Source of the DNA: an uncultured Actinomycetes bacterium
Lineage (GTDB): Bacteria > Actinomycetota > Actinomycetes > Mycobacteriales > Nakamurellaceae
Direction: 5' to 3'
DNA length: 32,996 nt
NCBI GenBank assembly: GCA_937926105.1
Contig: CALANS010000001.1
Span: 1 to 32,996 of the forward strand
Part shown: one piece after another, positions 15,694-23,758 of the stretch
Numbering within the stretch: position 1 is the first letter of the stretch
Layout: the number at the start of each line of letters is the position of its first letter
Position numbers and translations under genes: made by a program
The notes under the pieces: generated by a model
What the model saw: only the letters and a program-made list of their open reading frames with translations
The model's database searches: none
What the model was told of the DNA's origin: nothing

Positions 15694-17186
15694 TGCCGCT
15701 GGGTCCGCGGCCGGCCACAGCGCCGACCACGATGCCGGTGGGCGCGCTCGCCGCGGTCCGACACCACGCGGTGCCGGTCGCGGCGCTCGCGGTGACGCTG
15801 GCCGCGTCAGTCGCCTTCGCGCTCGTCACCCCGCAGGTCAGCGATCTGTTCGCGGCCCGTGCCCGGGCATCGGCGGCAGCGCACGGGGTCGGCCTGCACT
15901 ACTGGTTCTCGTGGTTCTCCGGGATCGTGCCCGGCAACTACTCGGTGCTGACGCCGTGGCTGTACCAGCTGGTCGACCCGGCCTGGTTGGGTGCCGTCGG
16001 CACCGTGCTCGCCGTGGCGCTGTGCCAGATTCTGCTGCGTGGCAGCCGGCATCCCGCCGCGGCGACCTGGTGCGCGGCGCTGGTGGCCGCGCTGCTGGCG
16101 GTGCGCGCCGCCCGCTCGGTGCCGGCGGTCCTGGCGGCCGTCCTCGCCGCACTCATCTCCCCGGTGACCGGCGCGCTGCTGGCGGTCGGTGTGGCCGGCG
16201 TCGTGCTGCACGACCGGCGTCGTCGCCGGGCGGCCGTGCTGTGCGCCGCCGCTGCCGCCGGCTGCGTGGTGGCGGTGGGCATCTACTTCGGCATGCCCGG
16301 CCCGCAGGGTTACCCGCTGGCCAGCGCGGTGCTGGGGCTGGCGGCGGCAGCCGCATTGCTGCTAGCGCGCCCGCCGGCCGCGGTGCGCACCGTGCTGCTG
16401 CTCACCCTGGTGTTGATCGTGGTGCTCGCGGTGGTGCCGAACGGGATGGGGTCCAATGTCGGCCGGATGGCCTGGGTGTACCTGCCCGTCGCGGTGGTGG
16501 CCACGGGGCGAGTGCCGGCGTGGCGGTCGCTGACCGCCGCCGCGGTGGGAGTGGCCGTCGCGGTGGGATTCACCGTGAGCGACCTCGCTCTGGCGTCGAG
16601 GCCGAATTCGTCGCCGGCCAGCTATGCCGGCCTGATCGCCGAGTTGCGGGCGACTCCGGGGCTGGCCGACCACCGGGTGCAGGTGGCGGCCGACGGCACC
16701 TCCACCGCCGCGCTGGCGCTGCTGAATACCGCGCTGCTGCCGATTGGCTTCGAGACTCAGGCCCAGCATCGGTACAACCGGCTGCTCGACTCGCCGGACC
16801 TGGACGCGGCCGGGTATCGCCACTGGCTGGATGCCAATGCTGTGGCCTACGTGGCGCTATCGACCCATCCCCAGCGGCACACCGCGGAGGACCGGCTGAT
16901 CCGCTGGCACCGGCCGGACTATCTGCGCCGGGCCTGGTCGGACGCAGATTGGGTGCTCTTCGCCGTGCGCGACCCGGTGCCGCTAGTGGACGCGCCGGCC
17001 CGGGTACTCCAGGCAGGTCAGGCGCGGCTGCGGATCTGGGTTCCGGCGTCGGGTCGATACCTGGTGCGGGTGCACTGGTCTCGGTTCTTGCACGCCACGC
17101 AAGCGGGCGCCAGCTTGCAGCCGGCACCCGGCGGCTGGACCGTACTGATCGCGCCCGCCGCGGGACGGGTCGAGATCGCTGGGTGA
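15693..17186 (+). CDS. Polytopic membrane protein with C-terminal soluble domain
   Basis: A 497-residue protein I cannot assign to a function. Hydrophobic segments cover roughly residues 27-47, 98-117, 124-138, 142-173, 180-200, 208-226, 232-249, 259-272 and 280-300. A largely soluble region of about 190 residues follows. A motif-like loop after the first helix reads HYWFSWFSGIVPGNYS (69-84), and GSNVGRMAWVYLPV (253-266) lies between later helices. The topology, with a large loop after helix 1 and a C-terminal globular domain, is reminiscent of GT-C glycosyltransferases, but no catalytic motif is secure. It starts inside the stop of the universal stress protein gene (TGATG), which indicates coupled expression. 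It converges on gntR. Confidence 0.8.
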   Translation: MPLGPRPATAPTTMPVGALAAVRHHAVPVAALAVTLAASVAFALVTPQVSDLFAARARASAAAHGVGLHYWFSWFSGIVPGNYSVLTPWLYQLVDPAWLGAVGTVLAVALCQILLRGSRHPAAATWCAALVAALLAVRAARSVPAVLAAVLAALISPVTGALLAVGVAGVVLHDRRRRRAAVLCAAAAAGCVVAVGIYFGMPGPQGYPLASAVLGLAAAAALLLARPPAAVRTVLLLTLVLIVVLAVVPNGMGSNVGRMAWVYLPVAVVATGRVPAWRSLTAAAVGVAVAVGFTVSDLALASRPNSSPASYAGLIAELRATPGLADHRVQVAADGTSTAALALLNTALLPIGFETQAQHRYNRLLDSPDLDAAGYRHWLDANAVAYVALSTHPQRHTAEDRLIRWHRPDYLRRAWSDADWVLFAVRDPVPLVDAPARVLQAGQARLRIWVPASGRYLVRVHWSRFLHATQAGASLQPAPGGWTVLIAPAAGRVEIAG

Positions 17187-17252
17187 GAAGGCACCCCCCC
17201 GCGGTCGCGAGCCCCCCGTAACGCTCCGCAGTTGCGTGGGGTTCGCCACCCG

Positions 17253-17966
17253 CTACTGGTCGGCCGCCGAGAGCCGGTCGCCGCGCCGGCTGAGCAGTTG
17301 AGCCTGTTCTCGCGATCCGCGGTAATGCACGTGGATGGCGTGCACGTACCGCTGCACGTCACCCGCCCGGGCCGCCTGCACCAGGTCGCGGTGACTGCGG
17401 GCGATCTCCAACCGGCCGATCTTCAAATGACTCCGCTCGTACAGCCCGATGGTCTGGAACACCGTCCAGAAATTCGCCACCAGATCTTCGGCGAAGGAAT
17501 TGTTCAGCACGCTGAGCATCACCTGGTGGAAGTGCTTGTCGTGCTCGGTGATGTCCTCGTCGCGTTCGGCGGCTGCCATCATCTCCTTGACGATCACATC
17601 CAGCTCCGGGGTCTCGGATCCGGCATACGCTCCGCAGACCCGTTCCGCCAGGCCGACATCCAGCGCGATGCGCACCTCCAGCAGGTCGAGGAACGCCTCC
17701 GGATTGGTGCGCGACCGGATGATCGCGCTGGAGGCCAGCGCATCCAGCAACGGCGCTACCCCGAGCGGTCCCACGAACGTGCCGACGCCGCGCCGGATCT
17801 GCACCAGATCCAGCGTCTCCAGCTGTTTCAGGGCTTCTCGCAGCGAGGCGCGGGAACACTCGAACTGCTTCTGCAGTACCGGTTCCGGAGGCAACGGGTC
17901 ACCCTGACAGTAGTGACCTTCGACGATGAACCGTCGCATCCTTTCGAACAGCGTCATGTGATTCAT
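17253..17966 (-). CDS. GntR family regulator, FCD (FadR) subfamily
   Basis: A 237-residue repressor-type regulator. The winged helix-turn-helix is at about 5-66 (LPPEPVLQKQFECSRASLREALKQL then GVGTFV). The ligand-binding FCD domain follows, with likely metal-binding positions in HDKHFHQVM and RSHRDLVQAA. FCD proteins usually bind carboxylate metabolites. It is the last gene of the aldolase-transporter operon, 42 nt after the second ATPase, with GGAG 8 nt before its ATG. The 26-bp palindrome at the head of the same operon (24729-24754) is the obvious candidate operator, which would make the operon autoregulated and induced by its own substrate or a catabolite. The effector is unknown. Confidence 0.92.
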   Translation of the reverse strand: MNHMTLFERMRRFIVEGHYCQGDPLPPEPVLQKQFECSRASLREALKQLETLDLVQIRRGVGTFVGPLGVAPLLDALASSAIIRSRTNPEAFLDLLEVRIALDVGLAERVCGAYAGSETPELDVIVKEMMAAAERDEDITEHDKHFHQVMLSVLNNSFAEDLVANFWTVFQTIGLYERSHLKIGRLEIARSHRDLVQAARAGDVQRYVHAIHVHYRGSREQAQLLSRRGDRLSAADQ

Positions 17967-18008
17967 CTCAGGTCTCCGGGGGTGTGTACTGACGGGACGG
18001 CACGGCGA

Positions 18009-19028
18009 TCAGTCCACCAGGTGGCATGATACCAAGTGGGGTGCATCCGGGGTGCCGATATTGCGCAGTGGTGGCGGTAGCTGCGCACACTTGTCCACCG
18101 CGATGGGGCAGCGTGGATGGAACCGGCACCCGGCCGGCGGGTTGGCGGGTGAGGCGATTTCCCCCGCCAGCACAATACGCTGCCGGCGGGTGGCGGCATC
18201 GATGGTGGGGATCGCCGACAACAGCGCCTTGGTGTAGGGGTGCTGGGGGTCGGCGAACAGCTGTGTCGAGTCGGTCAGTTCGACGATCTGGCCCAGGTAC
18301 ATCACCGCGACCCGATCGGCCATGTATTCGACGACCGACAGGTCGTGCGAGATGAACAGGTAGGTCAGGCGGCGTTCCGCCTTGAACTCCTTGAGCAGGT
18401 CCAGCACCTGCGCCTGGACCGACACGTCCAGCGCGGACACCGCCTCGTCGCACACCACGAACTCGGGGTTGATGCTCAGCGCGCGCACGATGGCAATCCG
18501 CTGGCGTTGCCCGCCGGAGAACTCGTGCGGGTAGCGGTCGAGGTATTCCGGCCGCAGGTTCACCTTGCGGAACAGTTCGGCCAATAGCGCGCGCTGCTCT
18601 TTGCGTGTCCCGATCTTGTGCTTGTTCAACCCGCGCCGCAACGAGTCGACGATCGGGATGGCCGGGTTCAGGGACGAGTACGGGTCCTGGAAGATGATCT
18701 GCGCCCGGCGCCGGATCTGCTCGAGGTCCTTGCCCCGTGCCCGGGCGAGGTCCATCGGTGCGCCGGTGGTCTCGTCGTGCAGGATCACCGTACCGGCGGT
18801 GGCATCCAGCAGCCGCACCAGGACCTTGCCGAAGGTGGACTTTCCGCAGCCGGATTCGCCCACCAGGCCCAGTGTCTCGCCACGGGCTATCGACAGCGAG
18901 ACCCCGTCCACGGCCTTAACGGCACGGGCCCGGCGCGAGCCGAAGCCCGACGAGACGGAGAACTCCACGCGCAGGTCCGCGACCTCGATCATCGGATCGG
19001 CCGGGGTGGCGTCGGTGGGGCTAGTCAT
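18009..19028 (-). CDS. Dipeptide/oligopeptide-type ABC transporter ATPase (DppF/OppF-like)
   Basis: A 339-residue ATP-binding subunit of a peptide/nickel-type importer. Walker A GESGCGKS is at 57-64, the Q-loop is in IIFQDPYSSLNP, the signature SGGQRQR at 171-177, Walker B VVCDE at 191-195 and the H-loop in FISHDLSV. The C-terminal extension contains GCRFHPRCPIAVDKC and a last Cys in SCH, the cysteine-rich region typical of Opp/Dpp ATPases. Its start overlaps the end of the upstream ATPase gene by 8 nt, so the two are coupled and probably form a heterodimer. It serves the permeases at 20039-21934. Confidence 0.95.
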   Translation of the reverse strand: MTSPTDATPADPMIEVADLRVEFSVSSGFGSRRARAVKAVDGVSLSIARGETLGLVGESGCGKSTFGKVLVRLLDATAGTVILHDETTGAPMDLARARGKDLEQIRRRAQIIFQDPYSSLNPAIPIVDSLRRGLNKHKIGTRKEQRALLAELFRKVNLRPEYLDRYPHEFSGGQRQRIAIVRALSINPEFVVCDEAVSALDVSVQAQVLDLLKEFKAERRLTYLFISHDLSVVEYMADRVAVMYLGQIVELTDSTQLFADPQHPYTKALLSAIPTIDAATRRQRIVLAGEIASPANPPAGCRFHPRCPIAVDKCAQLPPPLRNIGTPDAPHLVSCHLVD

Positions 19029-20028
19029 CGAAGCTCAGCCTCCAGCAGTGCATGGCGTGGCCCTCGCCGACCTCGACCATGGGTGGGATGGTGTCGCACA
19101 CGTCGCGGGCCAGCGGGCAGCGCGGGGCGAACTGGCAGCCGGGGGGTCGGTGGTAGGGGTCGGGCGTGGACCCACCCACGGCGACCAGCTGCTGGTCCTT
19201 GCCGCGGCCCAGCTGGGGGATCGCCGCGATGAGTGCGCGGGTGTACGGGTGCTGCGGGTCGTCCAGGATGTCCTGGGTGCGGCCGTACTCCACGATCCTG
19301 CCCATGTACATCACGGCGACGCGGTCCGTCAGCTCCGCGACCACGCCCATGTCGTGGGTGATCAGGATGGTCGCCATGGATCGTTCGACGCTTTGCTGCT
19401 TGAGCAGTTCGAAGATCTGCGCCTGGATGGTGACGTCCAGGGCAGTGGTGGGCTCGTCGGCGACCAGCAGTCGTGGTTCGCAGGCCAGCGCCATCGCGAT
19501 CATGGCGCGCTGCCGCATCCCGCCGGAGAACTGGTGCGGGTATTCGTCGAATCGGCGTTCCGGGTCGGGTATGCCCATCTGGCCGAGCAGCGAGACGGCC
19601 GACTGCCGGGCCGCGGAGCGGGAAACCTTCTTGTGCAGCCGGATCATTTCCACGATCTGCCACCCCACCGTATACACCGGGTTGAGCGACACCATGGGGT
19701 CCTGGAAGATCATGGCGATCTCCGGGCCGCGCAGCGACCGCATGCGCTTCCCGTCACGGCGCAGGGTCGCGATGTCCACCACACCGTCGGCGCTGTGGTA
19801 GATGACCTCGCCCCGGTCGATGCGGGCCAGCGGCGGCAGCAGCTGCATGATCGACGCGGCGGTGGCGGACTTGCCGCAGCCGCTCTCGCCGACCAGGCCC
19901 AGCGTCTGGCCGGCGTGCACCTGGAACGAGACATCGATGACCGCCGGGTTGGGCCGGCCGGCCTGGTAGAAGGTCGTCGACAGTCCGTTGACACGTAGCA
20001 CGACGTCGTCCGTGACGGGGGCAGACAC
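19021..20028 (-). CDS. Dipeptide/oligopeptide-type ABC transporter ATPase (DppD/OppD-like)
   Basis: A 335-residue ATP-binding subunit paired with the next gene. Walker A GESGCGKS is at 47-54, the Q-loop in MIFQDPMVSLNP, the signature FSGGMRQR at 167-174, Walker B LLVADEP at 187-193 and the H-loop in ILITHDMGV. The Cys-rich C-terminal motif is PPGCQFAPRCPLARDVC. All catalytic elements are present. It starts 10 nt after the upstream permease gene and overlaps the downstream ATPase gene by 8 nt. Confidence 0.95.
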   Translation of the reverse strand: MSAPVTDDVVLRVNGLSTTFYQAGRPNPAVIDVSFQVHAGQTLGLVGESGCGKSATAASIMQLLPPLARIDRGEVIYHSADGVVDIATLRRDGKRMRSLRGPEIAMIFQDPMVSLNPVYTVGWQIVEMIRLHKKVSRSAARQSAVSLLGQMGIPDPERRFDEYPHQFSGGMRQRAMIAMALACEPRLLVADEPTTALDVTIQAQIFELLKQQSVERSMATILITHDMGVVAELTDRVAVMYMGRIVEYGRTQDILDDPQHPYTRALIAAIPQLGRGKDQQLVAVGGSTPDPYHRPPGCQFAPRCPLARDVCDTIPPMVEVGEGHAMHCWRLSFDD

Positions 20029-20038
20029 GAGAACCTCC

Positions 20039-20971
20039 TCAGCCCTGCAGGTTCGGATCGGTGGAGTCGCGCAGGCCGTCGCCGATCAGGTTGATGCTCA
20101 ACACGAAGGCAGCGATCACGGCGCCAACCGGCAGCCAGAGCCACCAGGCATCCCGCAGCACCCGAAGGTCGTTGGCGGCGTTGAGGATGTTGCCCCAGGT
20201 CGGGGTCTCCATCGGGACGCCCAGCCCGAGGAAGCTCAGCGAGGACTCCTGCAGGATGAACATTGCTGTGGACAAGGTGATGTTCACCGCGATCGGGCCG
20301 ATGGCGTTGGGCAGGATCTCCTTGAAGCAGATCACCAGCGGCCGGATGCCCAGCGCCCGCTGCGCCATCACGAACTCCTCCTCGCGAATGGACAGCGTCA
20401 CCGAGCGCGCCATGCGGTAGATGGAGCCCCAGCCGGTCGCGACGAAGATGATGACCAGGTTCAGCGCGCTCTGCCCGACGATGGAGACCAGCAGCAACAC
20501 CACGATGATCTGCGGGAACGCCATGAACAGTTCCGAGGCGCGCAGCACGATCGAGTCGAGCCAGCCACCGCGGTAGCCGGCCAGCAGCCCGAGCGTGGTG
20601 CCCAGGATGGCGGCGCCCACCGCCGAGCCCAGACCGATCGCGATGGACACCTGCCCGCCGAACAGGATGCGGGACAGCACATCCCGGCCGGTCCGGTCGG
20701 TGCCCAGCAGGTGCTCAAGGCTCGGCGGCTTGAGCACGGAGGTCATGTCGATCGCCGTCGGATCGTAGGGGGCGATCAGAAAGGCGAACAGGCAGGCGAG
20801 CGTGACGATGACGAAAATGCCGACGCCGACCAGGGTGACCGGCTGCCGCAGCAGCTTGCGCATGGCCCGGTGCGAGTTCTTGGTGATGCCGAAGTCTGGC
20901 TCGGCCGGTCGCGGAACGGCGCGCGCCACCTTGTCCATGATCTTCGTGGCGCGACGGGTACTTTGCGGCAT
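20039..20971 (-). CDS. ABC transporter permease (DppC/OppC-like)
   Basis: A 310-residue inner-membrane permease. One N-terminal helix (about 43-66) is followed by the OppC-type loop HLLGTDRTGRDVLSRILFGG and then about five more helices. The cytoplasmic EAA loop that contacts the ATPases reads AQRALGIRPLVICFKEILPN. SSLSFLGLGVPMETPTWGNIL near the C-terminus is characteristic of the DppC group. Its ATG directly abuts the TAG of the preceding permease, so the two are translationally coupled. The substrate depends on the associated binding protein, which is unusual here. Confidence 0.95.
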   Translation of the reverse strand: MPQSTRRATKIMDKVARAVPRPAEPDFGITKNSHRAMRKLLRQPVTLVGVGIFVIVTLACLFAFLIAPYDPTAIDMTSVLKPPSLEHLLGTDRTGRDVLSRILFGGQVSIAIGLGSAVGAAILGTTLGLLAGYRGGWLDSIVLRASELFMAFPQIIVVLLLVSIVGQSALNLVIIFVATGWGSIYRMARSVTLSIREEEFVMAQRALGIRPLVICFKEILPNAIGPIAVNITLSTAMFILQESSLSFLGLGVPMETPTWGNILNAANDLRVLRDAWWLWLPVGAVIAAFVLSINLIGDGLRDSTDPNLQG

Positions 20972-21934
20972 CTACTTCTCCAGTCGCACGCGAGGGTCGA
21001 TCACGGCGGTGACGAGGTCGATGATCAGCGACGCGGCCAGCATGGCACCGGTGGACAGCAGCGCGATGATCATGATGAGCGGGTAGTCGTGACCGCGGAC
21101 CGCCGCGAGGAATTCCGATCCGATGCCCGGCCACTGGAAGATCTGCTCGATGACCACCGATCCGGAGATCAGCGTGGGCAATCGGAATCCGATCAGCACC
21201 ACCATGGGGGTGAGGGCGACCCGGAAGCCGTGCACGATGTTCACCCGCCACATCGGGGCGCCCTTGGCGCGGGCGGTCGTCATGAACGGGCGGCTGGCGG
21301 CGTCCAGCATCGCGCCGCGCGCGTAGCGCATCACGCCCGCCGTCATCGCGATACCCAGCGCGAACGCGGGGAGCGCGAGCTGATGCAGCTGGGTCCAGAG
21401 GCTGCCGCTGCCGAGCGATGTTCGGCCGCCCACGGGGAACCAGCCCAGGCCGAGGCTGAAGACCACGATCAGCATCAATCCGAAGAAGAACTCGGGAATG
21501 GACAGGCCGATCATGCCCGCCACGGTGAGCCCGCTGTCCAGCGGTGAGCCCTGCCGCAGTGCGCTGATGATCCCGAGCACGCTGCCCAGCACGGTGGAGA
21601 TCACCAGCGCTGCGATGGACAGCTCCACGGTCGCGGGCAGCCGGCGCCACAGGATCTCGCTCACCGGCACGCCGGAGGTCAGCGAATACCCGAAGTCTCC
21701 CTGGACGACTCCGAGCAGCCAGTGCCAGTAGCGAACGATGAACGGGTCATTCAGGCCCAGCCTCGCCCGGATCTCGTCGAGCTTGGCCGGGTCGATCGAC
21801 GCCATGGCGTCCGGGCCGATCAGGTAGGAGACCGCGTCCCCGGGCATCAGGTCCAGGCCGATGTAGACCAGCAGCGATAGCACCAGCAGCATCGGCACGA
21901 TCTGGAGCGTCTTGCGAATGATGTAGGCGAGCAT
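20972..21934 (-). CDS. ABC transporter permease (DppB/OppB-like)
   Basis: A 320-residue permease with the classic DppB opening (AYIIRKTLQIVPMLLVLSLLVY, then DLMPGDAVSYLIG), a large external loop with GDFGYSL, and further helices. The EAA-like loop is TARAKGAPMWRVNIVHGF and the C-terminal region has VIEQIFQWPGIGSE. I place the start at ATG 21934, where GGAG lies 6 nt upstream and the family N-terminus begins. The open frame upstream reads through a hairpin and is not protein-like. The 66-nt gap to the binding-protein gene holds that hairpin. Confidence 0.95.
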   Translation of the reverse strand: MLAYIIRKTLQIVPMLLVLSLLVYIGLDLMPGDAVSYLIGPDAMASIDPAKLDEIRARLGLNDPFIVRYWHWLLGVVQGDFGYSLTSGVPVSEILWRRLPATVELSIAALVISTVLGSVLGIISALRQGSPLDSGLTVAGMIGLSIPEFFFGLMLIVVFSLGLGWFPVGGRTSLGSGSLWTQLHQLALPAFALGIAMTAGVMRYARGAMLDAASRPFMTTARAKGAPMWRVNIVHGFRVALTPMVVLIGFRLPTLISGSVVIEQIFQWPGIGSEFLAAVRGHDYPLIMIIALLSTGAMLAASLIIDLVTAVIDPRVRLEK

Positions 21935-21951
21935 CACGTCTCCGCTGGTGG

Positions 21952-21994
21952 GTGTGCCCCGGCCGGTCGTGGAAGGCGGCCGGCCGGGCCACAC
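21952..21994 (-). promoter_or_regulatory. Intercistronic stem-loop between binding protein and permease genes
   Basis: Fifteen-base arms at 21952-21966 (GTGTGCCCCGGCCGG) and 21980-21994 pair with one mismatch across a 13-nt loop. No T-run follows. Such hairpins after solute-binding-protein genes typically stabilise the upstream mRNA or reduce read-through, giving more binding protein than permease. Confidence 0.7.
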
Positions 21995-22000
21995 CGTCTG

Positions 22001-23728
22001 CTACGAGCGCGGGAAGCCGTTCACGAACAGCATCCGCGTGTACATCACGTCCACCGAGGTGATCTTGATGCCACTGACGCCGTCCAACGCGGTGGCGTCA
22101 TCCACGGACTTGGTGTACGCGTAGTCCACCTTGCCTGCTTCGGTGTTGGTCACCAGGTTCGGATCCGATTCCGTCGACGGGTACATGTCGATCTCGTCGA
22201 TCTTCGGGCGGCCGTTCCAGTAGCCGTCGAACGCCTTGAACACCGTCTTCTCACCCATGCGGACCGTGTCCAGGGCGAACGGACCGGAGCCCACCGGCTT
22301 CTGGAAATACGGGTTCTGCTGGATGGTCAGCGGGTCCGCGTCCTTGAGCAGGTGCTGCGGCAGCGGCGGCAGCTGCGAGAAGGTGAGCAGCACGTTCGGG
22401 TCGATCGAGGTGAAGGTCAGGGTCACGGTGTCGCCGGACACGGCGACCCCGCTGATGTGATCGGCGCTGCCGTCCCGGTACTCGTCGATGCCCTTGAGCT
22501 TGGCGAACGTGGAGTCGAACACCGAGTTCAGGCTCTGCACCTTCGCGGCCAGCTCGATGGTGAACTTCACATCGTCCGCGGTGAGCGGCTTCCCGTCATG
22601 CCAGGTGACACCGTCGCGCATGGTGAAGGTGACCGTCAGCCCGTCGTCGGAGACCTGGTAGGACTTCGCCAGCTGCGGTTGGAAGGTGGACAGGTCCGCG
22701 GACGCCACCAGCAGGTGGTCGTAGAGCACCTTGGTGCTCATGAACAGGCCGGGGTTCAAGAAGGGGGCCTCGAAGAACTCGACGGCGCCGCCGTTGGTCC
22801 GCAGCACCTGCTTGCCGTTGGTGGCGGGGACGGTCCAGTCCTTGATGTCCCAGTCGTAGCTGTACTGCTCGTTGCCGATGTCCGCACCGGCCCGGTCGAG
22901 GCGGTCGGATGAGACGACGAAGATGGGCTGGTAGTACAGCGGAACGGCCGGCAGGTTCTTGTTGTCCCACTCGACGACCTTGCCGAAGGCGGCCACCTGC
23001 TGGTCGTGGTCCGCGGTCGCCGAGGCCGCGCGGATCAGCGATTCGAACTCGTCGTTCTTGGGGAAGTAGGAGTTTCCGGGGTAGTCCGACAGGAAGCGGT
23101 TGTAGTACTCCTGCGGTGCGAGGGCGGCCACCGCGCCGTAGGCCAGGTCCCACTTGACGGCCGAGGGGCCCTTCACCGGGTCCTTGGGCGCGGTCCAGAG
23201 CTGGCTGCCCAGGTCGCCCTCCAGCTTCTTCGGCGCCACCTTGATACCCACCTTGGCCAGGTACTGCTGCACGGCGCTCATGAAGTCGACAGTGCCCTGA
23301 TCACCGTAGTAATGCACCAGGTTGAGTTCCTGGCTGCTGTCCCAACCGATCTCCTTGAGCAGGGCCTTGGCCTTGTCCGGGTCGTAGGTCCAGTCGTTCA
23401 GGCCGCTGGTCGGCTTGAACGGTCCGGCCGGCATCAGTGTGTTGGCGGGCTTAGCCTTGCCGCCCATCAGACCGTCGATGACGGAGGGCATGTCGATCGC
23501 GAGCTTGATCGCCTGGTGGAACTTCGGGTCGTTGAGGTAGTCCCCGAGGCTCTTGTAGGCAGAGCCGCTGTCGGTGGAACCGCCGTCGGTCTGGGTGCCA
23601 CCCTGGTCGCTGCTTGGCGATCCGGAGTCGGTCTTGCTGCTGGTTTCCTTGGTGCTGCTGCTGCACGAGATGAGCGTGCAGGCGAGGAGCGCGGCGGTGG
23701 CCGCGGCCAGCGTCCTTCGAAGCTTCAT
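22001..23728 (-). CDS. Circularly permuted family 5 solute-binding lipoprotein
   Basis: A 575-residue extracytoplasmic binding protein of the peptide/nickel (DppA/OppA) family. The signal peptide ends in lipobox LISC with acylated C22, followed by a Ser/Thr/Gly-rich linker (23-56). The family domain is out of order. Residues 57-303 contain blocks that are normally C-terminal: DPKFHQAIKLAID (68-80), YDPDKAKALLKEIGW (115-129) and VPLYYQPIF (262-270). Residues 304-575 contain blocks that are normally N-terminal: VSDDGLTVTFTMRDGVTWHDG (359-379), GSGPFALD then KAFDGYW (480-504), and the end LFVNGFP (567-573). The native chain would read from the present C-terminus (FPRS) into GSAYKSLGDYLNDPKF at the present N-terminus. 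The join of native end to native start is near 300-308 (WTVPATNGKQVLR). The ATG at 23728 has AAGAGG about 9 nt upstream. All other operon parts look intact. Confidence 0.93.
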   Translation of the reverse strand: MKLRRTLAAATAALLACTLISCSSSTKETSSKTDSGSPSSDQGGTQTDGGSTDSGSAYKSLGDYLNDPKFHQAIKLAIDMPSVIDGLMGGKAKPANTLMPAGPFKPTSGLNDWTYDPDKAKALLKEIGWDSSQELNLVHYYGDQGTVDFMSAVQQYLAKVGIKVAPKKLEGDLGSQLWTAPKDPVKGPSAVKWDLAYGAVAALAPQEYYNRFLSDYPGNSYFPKNDEFESLIRAASATADHDQQVAAFGKVVEWDNKNLPAVPLYYQPIFVVSSDRLDRAGADIGNEQYSYDWDIKDWTVPATNGKQVLRTNGGAVEFFEAPFLNPGLFMSTKVLYDHLLVASADLSTFQPQLAKSYQVSDDGLTVTFTMRDGVTWHDGKPLTADDVKFTIELAAKVQSLNSVFDSTFAKLKGIDEYRDGSADHISGVAVSGDTVTLTFTSIDPNVLLTFSQLPPLPQHLLKDADPLTIQQNPYFQKPVGSGPFALDTVRMGEKTVFKAFDGYWNGRPKIDEIDMYPSTESDPNLVTNTEAGKVDYAYTKSVDDATALDGVSGIKITSVDVMYTRMLFVNGFPRS

Positions 23729-23758
23729 TCCTGGCTACCTCTTTCTAGCGGTGAGAGC

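Noticed and set aside
19021..19028. Possible frameshift joining the two ATPase genes
   Set aside because: Each gene has its own full set of ATPase motifs and Cys-rich end; the 8-nt overlap is ordinary translational coupling.
19988..21547. Long plus-strand open frame (519 codons) opposite the permease genes
   Set aside because: It is antisense to two well-supported permeases, and its His/Gln/Arg-rich translation is typical of the reverse of high-GC genes.
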